Shown here: positions 16,628 to 25,903 of the stretch, in pieces
How positions within the stretch are numbered: position 1 is the first letter of the stretch
Layout of the letters: each line of letters opens with the position of its first letter
DNA from: Acuticoccus sp039034015
GTDB lineage: Bacteria; Pseudomonadota; Alphaproteobacteria; Rhizobiales; Amorphaceae
Direction of reading: 5' to 3'
Length of the DNA stretch: 64,000 nucleotides
Assembly (NCBI GenBank): GCA_039034015.1
Contig: JBCCBM010000015.1
Coordinates: forward strand, 29,075-93,074
Made by a program: the position numbers and the translations under genes
The notes under the pieces: generated by a model
What the model was told of the DNA's origin: nothing
Seen by the model: only the letters and a program-made list of their open reading frames with translations
The model's database searches: none

Positions 16628-18913
16628 ATGGGAGACCCAAACGTGCCGATGCGCGAGACCCTGGCCGGTCCCCGGCGGCTGATCAAGCAGCTCCACGGCG
16701 TGATGGCGGCGCCGCTGGGCGGTCAGGCGCGCCTTGACCGCATTGTGGCAATCATCGCGGGCAACATGGTGGCCGAGGTCTCCTCGCTTTACGTCCTGCG
16801 CTCGGACGGCATTCTGGAACTTTACGCCACGCACGGCCTCAACGCGTCGGCGGTGCACAGCGCCGGGCTTCGCATCGGCGAGGGGCTTGTGGGGCGGGTC
16901 GCAAAGACGGCGCAGCCCCTCAACATCATCAATCCCAAACAACACCCCGCCTTTGCCTACCTGCCTGAGGTTGGCGAAGACGAGTACAACACCTTTTTGG
17001 GCGTGCCCGTGTTGCGCGCGGGCCGTCTGATCGGCGTTCTCACCGTACAAAACGCCGCCCCCCGGCGCTACGACAATGAGGAGGTGGAGGCGCTCCAGAC
17101 CACCGCCATGGTCATCGCCGAGATTGCCGGCACCGGCGACCTTGATGCCATCCCCCAGATGGCGGCAACGCTGGACATCAAGCGCCAGCTCTTGGTGCCT
17201 GGCGTGATGCTGAATGAGGGGGTTGGCCTGGGCCGCGCTGTGCTCCACGAGCCGCGGGTCGTGGTGACCGAGCTTTTGACCGACGATCCGGACCACGAGT
17301 TGCAGCGCCTTGAGGCCGCTCTCGACAAGGTGCGCGGCAGCTTGAAGCAGCATCTGGCGCGGCTGGACCTTGGGCACCGCGAAGAATCGCGCGATGTGCT
17401 GGAAGCCTTCCTCATGATTGCGCAGGATCGCGGATGGGCGCGCAAAATGGCCGACGTCATCCAGTCGGGCCTCACGGCGGAGGCGGCGGTGGAGCGCGTC
17501 CAGTCCGACAATCGCGCGCGGCTGTTGCGTTCCACGGACCGTATGGTGCGCGAGCGGCTCCACGATCTTGATGATCTGGCCAACCGTCTCCTGCGCGAGC
17601 TTCAGGGCCGGCACTCCACCGCCATGGCGGACGTCACCGGAGATGCGATCATCGTGGCCCGCTCCATGGGGCCGGCCGAGCTTTTGGACTATGACCGCGC
17701 GCGGGTGCGCGGCCTTGTGATGGAGGAAGGGACGCCCGCCTCCCACGTCGTCCTCATTGCACGGGCGCTGGGCATCCCGGTCATCGGCCAGGCGGAGGGT
17801 GTGACCTCCATGGTGGAGTCCGGCGAAGCGGTGATTGTGGACGCCGATGGGGGCGATGTGCACATCCGCCCGCCCCTCGACGTTGAGCATGTGTTTGCCG
17901 AAAAGGTGCGCTTTCGCGCCCGGCGGCAGGCGCAATATCGCCGGCTGAAGGACCTTCCCGCCGTCTCGCGCGATGGGCGGGAGGTGACGATTTCCATGAA
18001 CGCGGGGATGCTGGCCGACATGGACGCTGTGGCCGAGTGCGGCGCGGCGGGGATTGGCCTTTTCCGCACAGAAATCCTCTTCATGGTGGCGCCGGCGCTG
18101 CCCCGCATTGATGCGCAGGAGGCGCTTTACAAAGAAATTTATCGCGCGGCGGGGGACAAGCCCGTCACCTTCCGCTCCCTCGACATTGGGGGCGACAAGA
18201 TCCTGCCCTACCAGACCACCCAGGACGAGGAGAACCCGGCCATGGGCTGGCGTGCGCTGCGCCTGGGGCTCGACCGGCCGGGGCTTTTGCGGACGCAAGT
18301 GCGCGCCTTGTTGCGGGCGAGCGCGGGGCGGGACCTGTCGCTGATGTTCCCGATGATTTCGTCGGTGCAGGAGTTTAACGCCGCCCGCGCGATCGTTAAT
18401 CGTGAGCGGCGCTTCTTGCGAAAGCACGGCCATCCGCTGCCCGACAAAACCTCGCTCGGCGCGATGATTGAGGTGCCCGCGCTCCTTTATGAGCTGGAGG
18501 AGCTTTTGACGGTGGCCGACTTTGTGTCGGTCGGCTCCAACGACCTTTTTCAGTTCGCGCTGGCGGCCGACCGGTCGAACGTGCGCGTGGCGGGGCGGTT
18601 TGACACGCTGAGCCTCTCGTTCCTGCGCATCTTAAAACGCATTGTGGATGCGGCGGACGAGGCGAACGTGCCCATCACCCTTTGCGGGGATGTGGCAAGC
18701 CGGCCGCTGGAGGCGATCACCCTTGTGGCGCTCGGCTACCGGCATTTGTCGATGCCGCCGTCGGCGATCGGCCCGGTGAAGGCGGCGATCCGGGCGTGCG
18801 ATGTGAGCCGGCTGCGCGCCCGTCTTTTGCCGCGGCTTGAGCCGGGGCGCAGCGGCGATGATTTGCGCCATCGCCTGGCCGGCTTTGCCGACGCCAACGA
18901 CATTCCGGTTTAG
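16628..18913 (+). CDS. ptsP: Phosphoenolpyruvate-protein phosphotransferase of the nitrogen PTS (EI-Ntr)
   Basis: A 761-residue Enzyme I-Ntr that passes phosphate from PEP to NPr. A GAF domain (about residues 25-160) contains LRIGEGLVGRVAKTAQPLNI. A PEP-utilising N-terminal domain contains GVGLGRAVLHEP. The phosphohistidine segment EEGTPASHVVLIARALGIP places the active His at about residue 373. The TIM-barrel PEP-binding domain contains GIGLFRTEILFM, FRSLDIGGDKILPY and VGSNDLFQF. The usual catalytic-Cys loop reads CGDVASRPLEAI. A later in-frame ATG at 16649 (MRETLAGPRRLIKQL) is also possible. The role is regulation of nitrogen, carbon and potassium balance rather than sugar transport. Confidence 0.92.
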   Translation: MGDPNVPMRETLAGPRRLIKQLHGVMAAPLGGQARLDRIVAIIAGNMVAEVSSLYVLRSDGILELYATHGLNASAVHSAGLRIGEGLVGRVAKTAQPLNIINPKQHPAFAYLPEVGEDEYNTFLGVPVLRAGRLIGVLTVQNAAPRRYDNEEVEALQTTAMVIAEIAGTGDLDAIPQMAATLDIKRQLLVPGVMLNEGVGLGRAVLHEPRVVVTELLTDDPDHELQRLEAALDKVRGSLKQHLARLDLGHREESRDVLEAFLMIAQDRGWARKMADVIQSGLTAEAAVERVQSDNRARLLRSTDRMVRERLHDLDDLANRLLRELQGRHSTAMADVTGDAIIVARSMGPAELLDYDRARVRGLVMEEGTPASHVVLIARALGIPVIGQAEGVTSMVESGEAVIVDADGGDVHIRPPLDVEHVFAEKVRFRARRQAQYRRLKDLPAVSRDGREVTISMNAGMLADMDAVAECGAAGIGLFRTEILFMVAPALPRIDAQEALYKEIYRAAGDKPVTFRSLDIGGDKILPYQTTQDEENPAMGWRALRLGLDRPGLLRTQVRALLRASAGRDLSLMFPMISSVQEFNAARAIVNRERRFLRKHGHPLPDKTSLGAMIEVPALLYELEELLTVADFVSVGSNDLFQFALAADRSNVRVAGRFDTLSLSFLRILKRIVDAADEANVPITLCGDVASRPLEAITLVALGYRHLSMPPSAIGPVKAAIRACDVSRLRARLLPRLEPGRSGDDLRHRLAGFADANDIPV

Positions 18914-18977
18914 CAAGCCCCGCGCAGGCCGTTTGCCCCACCATCCGGGCAGCGTTTGTCCGCGAGTGGAGGCGGTC

Positions 18978-19601
18978 GTGAAACAGTATGGGTTGCGTGG
19001 CGGCATTCTTGGCGCGGCGTTGCTGGGCTTGGGCTTAGGGGTGGCGGCAGAGGCAAGCGCGGTGGGCGCGCCCCCGGACCCCACCGCCCTCATCGATGAC
19101 GCGTTCGTCGAGGACGTTCGCGCGATGCTGTCCGAAGAGATCGTGATCCGCTCGGTTGAGTTTCAAAACGCGCTTTATGGGCGCATGTCGGGCGCGGAGA
19201 TCGCGAGCCTTGATCGCACCTGGCGGGCGGAGCGGGAGGCGCGCCGGCAACCGCTGATCACGCGGCGCCTGTCGAGCCCGCTGTCGATTTATCTGTTGCG
19301 CATCCAGGCGCAATCGCTGGGGCTATTCACGGAGATTTTCGTCACCGATGCCAACGGTCTCAATGTGGGGCAAAGCGCCGTCACCTCCGACTTTTGGCAG
19401 GGCGATGAGGACAAGTTTCAGCTCACTTTTGATGAGGGCGCCGATGCCGTCTTCATCGATGTGGCCGAATGGCATGAGGGGTCGGCCACCTGGCGCGCGC
19501 AGTTGAACCTCACCGTAAAAGACCCGGCCACGAACCGGCCCCTGGGTGCGGCAACGTTTGAGGTGAACCTCACCGAACTGTTGCGGCGGGGGCCACAATG
19601 A
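18978..19601 (+). CDS. Periplasmic PDC-like sensor protein paired with a chemoreceptor
   Basis: A 207-residue exported protein. The GTG at 18978 has GGAGG six bases upstream and gives a signal peptide (MKQYGLRGGILGAALLGLGL). Residues 117-145 (FTEIFVTDANGLNVGQS, then SDFWQGDEDKFQ) match the core strand pattern of PDC/Cache-type periplasmic ligand-binding domains. No transmembrane anchor or signalling domain follows. Its stop overlaps the start of a methyl-accepting chemotaxis gene (ATGA). It probably binds a small ligand and signals through that receptor; this is inferred from the pairing. Confidence 0.7.
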   Translation: MKQYGLRGGILGAALLGLGLGVAAEASAVGAPPDPTALIDDAFVEDVRAMLSEEIVIRSVEFQNALYGRMSGAEIASLDRTWRAEREARRQPLITRRLSSPLSIYLLRIQAQSLGLFTEIFVTDANGLNVGQSAVTSDFWQGDEDKFQLTFDEGADAVFIDVAEWHEGSATWRAQLNLTVKDPATNRPLGAATFEVNLTELLRRGPQ

Positions 19602-21292
19602 TGGGCCTTCACACCATCAAAGGCCGCGTTTTGGCGATTTGTGCGCTGTCGATCATGGCGGTGGTGGCGGCGGCGATTTATGTGACGATCCAGGCCGGCG
19701 CGCTGAACACAGCCATCCGCGCCTCGTCGGACGCCACCGCCCTTGCCACCTTGCAGGAGCGCTATGCGGCGACCGTGCGGCGCGCGGAGCTCGACCTCTT
19801 GCTTTATATTGCAACCGTGGAGCAAAGCGCGCTGGACGCGCACCAGGCGGCGCTCGCCGAGGCGGCGCGTCAACGGGCCGCCCTCACCGCGGCCGGCGCG
19901 ACCGGATCCATCGCCGCGGCGCAAGCGGAGATGTTTGGGCTTGTGGACCAGTGGCGGGCGGGCGTGGTTGCCTCAAAGCTTGACCGGCTGGACCGCCCGG
20001 AAACGGCGGGACTTGCGCGGTTGGCGCTGTTGTCACCCGATGCGATCGCCCTGCGCGCAGCGCTGACTGACGGGTTTGATCGCTTGCGCACGGCAAAGGC
20101 GGACGTTGCCACCGCAGCCGCCGCGCGCCTTTTGGCCACCCGGCAGGCACTCATCATCGGGCTTGCAGTGGTGGGCGTCCTTCTGACGGGCCTCATGATA
20201 TGGCTCGCAGTCTTTCTGAATGCGGGCGTGGTGCGCGCCATCCTCCAGCTGAAGGACGCCACCGATGGCCTGCGCGCCCGCCGGTGGGACACAAAAGTCG
20301 AAGGGGCCAAGCGTCGCGACGAGATTGGCGCGCTGGCGAGCGCCCTTGTGGTGCTGGCCAAGGAGGGCAAGCGGGCCGACGCCTTCCAGGCCGAGCGGGA
20401 GAAGGACGAGGCCGCCCGGCGGGAGGCCGCCGCGCAGGTGGAGACCGCCATCACCCGCTTCCACGGCGAGGTGGGCACGCTGATGGCCGACCTCAACGAT
20501 GCCGGCGGGAACCTCTCCGGCATGGCAACGCAGCTGGGCGATATGGCGGGCACCAGCCAAACCTTCACCAAAAGCGTGCGCGATGCGGCCGAGGCGACGG
20601 GCGCGAACGTTGAAAGCCTGGTGGCGGCGGTGGAGGAGCTGTCGGCCTCCGTGCGCGAAATTTCGAGCCAGTTGCAGGCCGTTTCCACCCGCACCGCCTC
20701 CACCACCCAGTCGGCCACCGCGGCGATCGGCAAGGTGACGGGGCTGAAGGCACGCTCTGAAAAGATCCACGAGGTGATCGGGCTCATCAATGGGATTGCC
20801 GGGCAGATCAACCTTTTGGCGCTGAACGCCACCATTGAGAGCGCGCGGGCGGGGGAAGCGGGCAAGGGCTTTGCGGTCGTCGCCCAGCAGGTGAAGCAGC
20901 TCGCCGATCGAACCGCCAAGGCCACCGACGAGATCACCAAGGTGATTGGCGAGGTGACCACCGACATCAACGCGGTGGTGGGCGTGATTGAGACCATTGG
21001 CGGGGCGATCACCGAGGTGAACGAGAGCACGGCCGCCGTTGCCGCCGCCGTGGAAGAGCAGAGCGCGGCCCTGGACGACATCAACGCCAGCGTCACCGAT
21101 GTGTCGCGCCAATCGGGCCTTGTGACCGACAATGTGTCGGGCATGGAGACGAAGGTGGGTGAGGCGAAGCGCGCCGCGGACGATGTGAACGCCCTGTCGG
21201 GCACGCTGTTGTCATCCACCGGCGCGATGGGGGCGGCCATTGAAACGTTCATCGCCAAGGTCGCCAACGACCGGGGGACCCGCGCCGCTTAG
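19598..21292 (+). CDS. Methyl-accepting chemotaxis protein
   Basis: A 564-residue transmembrane chemoreceptor. Transmembrane helix 1 lies around residues 9-31 (VLAICALSIMAVVAAAIYV), followed by a periplasmic helical sensor region to about 180. Helix 2 is at about 184-207, then comes a HAMP linker (about 207-258, ILQLKDATDGLRARRWDTKV). The cytoplasmic methyl-accepting domain has the conserved hairpin tip NGIAGQINLLALNATIESAR, then AGEAGKGFAVVAQQVKQLAD. It signals to CheA/CheW. Its start overlaps the PDC-like gene by 4 bases. The stop meets the convergent TRAP permease gene, so attractant sensing may be linked to that transporter's substrate. Confidence 0.92.
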   Translation: MMGLHTIKGRVLAICALSIMAVVAAAIYVTIQAGALNTAIRASSDATALATLQERYAATVRRAELDLLLYIATVEQSALDAHQAALAEAARQRAALTAAGATGSIAAAQAEMFGLVDQWRAGVVASKLDRLDRPETAGLARLALLSPDAIALRAALTDGFDRLRTAKADVATAAAARLLATRQALIIGLAVVGVLLTGLMIWLAVFLNAGVVRAILQLKDATDGLRARRWDTKVEGAKRRDEIGALASALVVLAKEGKRADAFQAEREKDEAARREAAAQVETAITRFHGEVGTLMADLNDAGGNLSGMATQLGDMAGTSQTFTKSVRDAAEATGANVESLVAAVEELSASVREISSQLQAVSTRTASTTQSATAAIGKVTGLKARSEKIHEVIGLINGIAGQINLLALNATIESARAGEAGKGFAVVAQQVKQLADRTAKATDEITKVIGEVTTDINAVVGVIETIGGAITEVNESTAAVAAAVEEQSAALDDINASVTDVSRQSGLVTDNVSGMETKVGEAKRAADDVNALSGTLLSSTGAMGAAIETFIAKVANDRGTRAA

Positions 21293-22587
21293 AGGAGCAG
21301 CCGGGGCAGGATGGCGGTGAGGCCCGGGAGGGCGAGGAGCACCGCAATGAGGGCAATGTGCGCCAAAAGGTAGGGCGCAACGCCCGCAAAGAGCGTGGGC
21401 AAGGCAATCTCGGGCAGCTGGGATCGTATGACAAAAATGTTCATGCCGATGGGTGGGGTGATGAGCCCCATCTCGGCCACCACCACCACAAGGATGCCGA
21501 ACCACACCGGATCATAGCCAAGGCTCACCACCAGAGGCAGGAAGACGGGGACGGTGATCAAGATCATCGACACCGTCTCCAGGATGCAGCCGAGGAGAAT
21601 GTAGGCGAGGATGATGATGAGGATGACCGTCAACGCCGGAAGGCCGGCGGCGCCCACAATCTCGGTGAGCGTGGTGGGAAGGCGCGTGAGGGCGATGAAG
21701 CGGGCAAACATCAGCGCGCCCAAAAACACGAAGAAGAGCGCCGCCGATGTGATCACCGCCTCGCGAAGGGCCGTTGCGATCCCGGACAGCGTGATGGTGC
21801 GCGTGAGGACGGCGAGCGCCAGAGTGGAGAACGCGCCCACCGCCGCGCCCTCTGTGGGGGAAAACCAGCCAAGATAAATCCCGCCGATGGAGAGCGCGAA
21901 GACGGTGAGGAGCTTCCATGTGGAGGCAAGCGCCTTCAGCGGCGCGCGGGCGCCGGTGTCCAGTGGGGGGGCGACGCCCGGCCGGCGGGCCATCACCTTG
22001 ACGACGAGAATGGCGAACGCGGTGAGAAGAAGGCCGGGGATCAGCGCGGCGGCGAAAAGTTCAGGCACGCTCTGTTCGGCGAGCAGCGCGTAGATGACGA
22101 GGATGACGGACGGGGGGATCAGGATGCCGAGCGTGCCGCCCGCGGCGACGGTGCCGGCGGCAAAGCCGTCGCGGTAGCCGGCCGCGCGCATTTGGGGGAC
22201 GGAGACGCGCGTCATGGTGGCGGCGGTGGCGATGGAAGAGCCGGAGATGGCGCCGAACATTGCGCACGCGCCGATGGTGGCGCTCGCAAGGCTCCCCCGC
22301 GCGTTGGGGCGGGCAAGGCTGCGGGCGGCATCATAAAGCTCGCGCGACATGCCGGACGCGGCGGCCACCGTGCCCATCAAGACGAACAGCGGGACGACGG
22401 AGAACGAGTAGCCGCGGATCATCTCGCCCGGCAGCGCGCCCACCACGAGGAGCGCGCGGTCGACCCCATCAAGCCCCGCATAGCCGATGAAACCGGCGAG
22501 CATCAGGGCAAGCGCGATGGGAAGGCGCAGCGCCACGACGACGAAGAGGATGCCAAGGACCGAAAGGCCCCAGAGCGCCGGGCTCAC
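21289..22587 (-). CDS. TRAP transporter large permease (DctM-like)
   Basis: A 432-residue integral membrane protein with about 11-13 hydrophobic segments, the size of the standard DctM subunit. Family segments include RLPIALALMLAGFIGYAG, SGSSIATAATMTRVSVPQM, GTLGILIPPSVILVIYALL, WFSPTEGAAVGAF and DPVWFGILVVVVAEMGLITPPIG. It is the Na+/H+-coupled translocation subunit. I chose the GTG at 22587, which overlaps the small-permease stop as GTGA. Transcription order on the minus strand is dctP, dctQ, dctM. Confidence 0.9.
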   Translation of the reverse strand: MSPALWGLSVLGILFVVVALRLPIALALMLAGFIGYAGLDGVDRALLVVGALPGEMIRGYSFSVVPLFVLMGTVAAASGMSRELYDAARSLARPNARGSLASATIGACAMFGAISGSSIATAATMTRVSVPQMRAAGYRDGFAAGTVAAGGTLGILIPPSVILVIYALLAEQSVPELFAAALIPGLLLTAFAILVVKVMARRPGVAPPLDTGARAPLKALASTWKLLTVFALSIGGIYLGWFSPTEGAAVGAFSTLALAVLTRTITLSGIATALREAVITSAALFFVFLGALMFARFIALTRLPTTLTEIVGAAGLPALTVILIIILAYILLGCILETVSMILITVPVFLPLVVSLGYDPVWFGILVVVVAEMGLITPPIGMNIFVIRSQLPEIALPTLFAGVAPYLLAHIALIAVLLALPGLTAILPRLLL

Positions 22588-23048
22588 CGGTGGGCCCCAG
22601 AGAGGAGCCGCAGGAGCGCGGCGACGGTGCCGAACGCAAAGCCCGCCAAGATGAACGCCCAATAGGCCGTGTGGGGGATCCCAAGGTCGACGGTGGTGTC
22701 GCCCCAGTCGATGGCGTCCAGGAGCTCGCGGGTGGTGAGCCAGGCGAGGGCGGCGAAGATCAAAAGGCTTGCCGCGGACGCGAGGGCGGCAATGGCGGCG
22801 GCGGCGCGGGGCATGGCGGTGTCCACAAGGTCGACCACGATGTGGGCGCCGGCAAAGCTTGCCGCGGCGATGCCCAAAAAAGTGGCGGCAACCATGGAAA
22901 TCTCCACGATTTCAACGACGCCCTGGAGCGGGGCGCCGAAGAGATGGCGGCCGATCACGTCCACCACCGTGGCCCCCATCATGACGAGGAGGGCAACGCT
23001 CGCAATCGCGATGAGCGGCGCGGCGAGGAGCCGCGAGAGGCGCGCCAC
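22584..23048 (-). CDS. TRAP transporter small permease (DctQ-like)
   Basis: A 154-residue membrane protein with four predicted helices. The DctQ pattern (VDVIGRHLFGAPLQGVVEIVEISMVAATFLGIA) is broken by charged residues as usual. It forms the membrane complex with the large permease encoded next, overlapping by 4 bases. The binding-protein gene ends 4 bases upstream. The start at 23048 gives MARLSRLLAAPLIAI, a normal first helix. Confidence 0.88.
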   Translation of the reverse strand: MARLSRLLAAPLIAIASVALLVMMGATVVDVIGRHLFGAPLQGVVEIVEISMVAATFLGIAAASFAGAHIVVDLVDTAMPRAAAAIAALASAASLLIFAALAWLTTRELLDAIDWGDTTVDLGIPHTAYWAFILAGFAFGTVAALLRLLSGAHR

Positions 23049-23052
23049 GGGG

Positions 23053-24048
23053 TTAGCGGTGTGTGTCCGCCAATTCCAGCATCAGCGCGCGGGCGTTCGC
23101 GGCGGCCTCGCCCCGCTCTTCGATGAGGCGGGCGCCCACGGTGTCCGCCGCGGCCTGGAAGGCGGCCATCGCCGCTTCGTCCGGCACGACGATGGTGGCG
23201 CCGCCGGCTTCGAGCGCCGCTTTTCCAGGGGCGTTCAGGCTGTCCCACAGGGCGCCGATCTCGTCGGACACATCGGTGATGCTGGCGTCGAAGGTTGCTT
23301 TCAGATCGTCGGGGATGGAGGCGTAGGCGTCCTCATTCATGATGAGGCCAAAGCTTGTGACGTAGCCGTTGAACTCGGTCACATGGTCGACGAGGCCGCC
23401 GAGCTTGAAGGCGATGCCGGCGCCGCCATAGTCAATCACCACGCCGTCGATGACATTCTTCTGCAGGTTTTCCGCAATTTGCGTGGGCGGCAGGCCGATG
23501 CTCGCGGCGCCCATTTCATCGAGGAACGCCTTTGCGGTGGCGGATGGGAAGCGGATGCGAAGGCCCTCAAGGTCGGCGGGGGTGGCGACCGCTTTGCCGG
23601 CGGTGTGAATTTGCGCCGGCTGGTGGGTGAAGAGGTAAAGCACCTTCACACCGCGATGTTCTGGGTCGAGGACGGCGCGCATTTGGGGGTCGTTCAGGAT
23701 GCGCGTGCCGTGGACGGCGCTGTCGACAGTGAAGGGGATGTCGATGAGCCCCGTCAGCGGGAAGCGGTTGGACGTGGCGCCATGGAGGATCCAGCCAATG
23801 TCGACAATGCCGCGGCGGGTCATATCGTAATATTCGGGCACCGGGCCGAGCTGCGCGCCGGGGAACACGTCGATGGTGATGCGGCCATCGGTCTCGGCCT
23901 TCAGGCCATCGGCCCAGCTTTGCAGGTATTTCGCCATGGGGTGGGGGGCGGGCAGGAAGTGGCCGAGCTTGAGCGTCACACTGTCCTGCGCGGCGGCCTG
24001 GGTGAGCGCGGCAAGGCAGACGGTGAGCGCCAGGGCAAGCGATCGCAT
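23053..24048 (-). CDS. TRAP transporter substrate-binding protein (DctP family)
   Basis: A 331-residue periplasmic binding protein. It has a signal peptide (MRSLALALTVCLAALTQAAA, cleavage near AAA-QD), then LKLGHFLPAPHPMAKYLQSWADGLKAETDGRI, the core DctP motif. DLEGLRIRFPSATAKAFLDEMGA holds the substrate-carboxylate arginine region, and ENLQKNVIDGVVIDYGG follows. The ligand is probably an organic acid, since most family members bind a carboxylate, but the identity is unknown. It is the first gene of the first TRAP operon and is divergent from a VOC-family gene. Confidence 0.9.
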   Translation of the reverse strand: MRSLALALTVCLAALTQAAAQDSVTLKLGHFLPAPHPMAKYLQSWADGLKAETDGRITIDVFPGAQLGPVPEYYDMTRRGIVDIGWILHGATSNRFPLTGLIDIPFTVDSAVHGTRILNDPQMRAVLDPEHRGVKVLYLFTHQPAQIHTAGKAVATPADLEGLRIRFPSATAKAFLDEMGAASIGLPPTQIAENLQKNVIDGVVIDYGGAGIAFKLGGLVDHVTEFNGYVTSFGLIMNEDAYASIPDDLKATFDASITDVSDEIGALWDSLNAPGKAALEAGGATIVVPDEAAMAAFQAAADTVGARLIEERGEAAANARALMLELADTHR

Positions 24049-24174
24049 GGGCGTTCCTCAGATTGTGTTCGTTTCTGGTTGGCGTAAGTGTCGCGGCGGA
24101 GGCGATCCGTAAAGCCCAAAGATGACGTTGGGCCGCGCTGCGCTAGGTGTGCGGCAAACAAGGGAGGATTTTTC

Positions 24175-24693
24175 ATGGATCAGCCGACATTTGCCATCAA
24201 AGGAATGCACCACTTTGCGTGGCGCTGCCGGGACGCGGAAGAAACGCGCCACTTTTACGAGGATCTTCTGGGTCTGCCCCTCGCGCACGTTCTGTACAAC
24301 GACAAGGTGCCCTCCACCGGCGAGCCAAACCCGCACGTGCACATCTTCTTTCAGATGGGCGATGGCTCGTTTATGGCGTTTTTCGACCTTGGCGACGGGG
24401 TGAAGGCCGAGCCCTCACCCAACACGCCCGCATGGGTGAACCACATTGCGCTCGAGGTGCCGGATGAGGACGCGCTCGCCGATGCAAAGGCGCGGCTTGA
24501 GGCGGCGGGTTTTGATGTGGTGGGCGTGACGGACCACCACTTTATTCATTCGATCTATGTGTTTGACCCCAACGGCATCCGCGTGGAACTCACCACCAAG
24601 GTGATTGAGGATGCCGAGTTGGCGAAGGCGGCGGACCACGCGCACGCCGCGCTCGACAAGTGGACGGCGCAAAAAGTATCGCGCGCGGGCTGA
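24175..24693 (+). CDS. VOC family protein (glyoxalase / extradiol dioxygenase fold)
   Basis: A 172-residue vicinal-oxygen-chelate protein with paired beta-alpha-beta modules. It begins IKGMHHFAWRCRDAEETRHFYEDLLG, where His is a candidate metal ligand. WVNHIALEVPDEDALADAKARLEAAGF follows, with a second His, and then FDPNGIRVELTT with a Glu. These three fit the metal site of the family. The ATG at 24175 follows AGGGAGGA. It is immediately followed by an alpha/beta-hydrolase gene, suggesting a dioxygenase plus hydrolase pair in ring or diketone breakdown. The substrate is not known. Confidence 0.85.
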   Translation: MDQPTFAIKGMHHFAWRCRDAEETRHFYEDLLGLPLAHVLYNDKVPSTGEPNPHVHIFFQMGDGSFMAFFDLGDGVKAEPSPNTPAWVNHIALEVPDEDALADAKARLEAAGFDVVGVTDHHFIHSIYVFDPNGIRVELTTKVIEDAELAKAADHAHAALDKWTAQKVSRAG

Positions 24694-24696
24694 TTG

Positions 24697-25812
24697 ATGG
24701 GGCGGGAACTTGTGATGGTCGACGTCAAACCGTCGGCCACGATGGAAAGCCAATCGGGCCTCAACCAAAAATGGCCAAAGGTGTATGGCGCGCTGAACGC
24801 CCCCGCCGGCGCCAAGACGGCGGCCATTATTTGCCATCCGACGTCGAACTTTTTGAACCACTATCTGATCGACCCGCTGGCCGAGCGCGGCATTGCGGCA
24901 ATGGGGTTTAACACGCGCTACGCCGGCAACGATGTTTCACTGTTGATGGAACGGGCGATCGAAGACCTTGGCGCGGGTGTGAAATACTTGCGCGAGCGGT
25001 TTGAGCGGGTCATCTTGATCGGGAATTCGGGCGGGGCCTCGCTCGCCGCGCTCTACCAGGCGGAGGCGGAGGGGCTCACCATCGACACGCTGGTGGATGG
25101 GCGGCCGATTGCGCTTTCGCCGGATGATTTGCCGCCGGCGGACGCGATTTTTCTGTGTGCGGCGCACCCTGGCCGGGCGCGCACTTTTGGCGATTGGCTG
25201 GACCCTGCGCTGATTGATGAGCGGGATCCGCTGTCGGTGAACCCGTCGCTCGACATTTATGGCGGGCGTCACACGCCGCCCTTTTCGGCGGACTTTTTGG
25301 ACGATTTTCGCGCCGGGCAGGCGGTGCGGCGGGCGCGGCTTGAGCGGTGGGTGGAGGCGCGGCTGTCGCTCTTGCGCGCCCAGCCCGGGCCCCAGGACGA
25401 AGCGTTCGTGATCTATCGCACCCACGCCGATCCGCGCTTTCTGGACCTTTCCATCGACACCAACGACCGCGTGGCGGGGAGCCTTTGGGGCGTGCCCCAT
25501 GAGGTGAACACGGCGGCCAACGCGCTGGCGCGGTTCACCACGCTGACCGCGTTTCAGTCCCAATGGTCAAGCCGGTCGCGGGCAGACGGGCCGGCGTGTT
25601 TGGCGCGCACCAGCGTCCCGGTGACACTGTTTGACTACACGGCCGACCAGTCGGTGTTTCCCTCCTCCAACGCTGCGTGGTGTGAGGCGGCGGCGGGGCG
25701 TGCGGCGGGGGGCGCGGCAGATGTCGTGACCGTTCGCGGCGGCGACCACTACCTTGCCGGCCGGCCCGACCTTGTGGCCGACGTGGCGCAAGAAATCGCG
25801 GCGCGGGCCTGA
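24697..25812 (+). CDS. Alpha/beta hydrolase
   Basis: About 371 residues with an alpha/beta-hydrolase fold. The oxyanion-region strand AAIICHPTSNFLNHYLIDPLAERG and the nucleophile elbow LIGNSGGASLA (Ser flanked by Gly-Asn and Gly) are clear. A C-terminal VTVRGGDHYLAGRPDL carries the probable catalytic His. A lid-like insert of about 130 residues lies between. Three starts are possible: TTG 24694, ATG 24697 and ATG 24715. I list the first ATG. It begins 3 bases after the VOC gene. The pair probably acts together; the substrate is unknown. Confidence 0.83.
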   Translation: MGRELVMVDVKPSATMESQSGLNQKWPKVYGALNAPAGAKTAAIICHPTSNFLNHYLIDPLAERGIAAMGFNTRYAGNDVSLLMERAIEDLGAGVKYLRERFERVILIGNSGGASLAALYQAEAEGLTIDTLVDGRPIALSPDDLPPADAIFLCAAHPGRARTFGDWLDPALIDERDPLSVNPSLDIYGGRHTPPFSADFLDDFRAGQAVRRARLERWVEARLSLLRAQPGPQDEAFVIYRTHADPRFLDLSIDTNDRVAGSLWGVPHEVNTAANALARFTTLTAFQSQWSSRSRADGPACLARTSVPVTLFDYTADQSVFPSSNAAWCEAAAGRAAGGAADVVTVRGGDHYLAGRPDLVADVAQEIAARA

Positions 25813-25872
25813 AGCGCCGGGCCGTCTATCCCATTGTTTGTGGTGGGGTTCGGCGGTTCGCGTGTGCGCGGC

Positions 25873-25903
25873 GGCAGTGATGCTTTTTTGTGCGATCACT
25901 GCC
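25873..25903. promoter_or_regulatory. Inverted repeat, possible operator for the second TRAP operon
   Basis: GGCAGTGAT (25873-25881) and ATCACTGCC (25895-25903) form a perfect 9-bp inverted repeat with a 13-base T-rich spacer. It sits in the 283-base gap between the alpha/beta-hydrolase gene and the TRAP binding-protein gene. It may bind a dimeric repressor of the catabolic operon, or be a terminator-like hairpin for the hydrolase gene. It is about 190 bases before the TRAP start, so either is possible. Confidence 0.45.

Noticed and set aside
16622..18433. 603-codon minus-strand frame opposite ptsP
   Set aside because: ptsP has full domain structure on the plus strand; the antisense product is His/Arg-rich without motifs.
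21358..22665. 435-codon plus-strand frame opposite the first TRAP permease
   Set aside because: Highly charged repetitive antisense translation; the minus strand has clear DctM motifs and operon overlaps.
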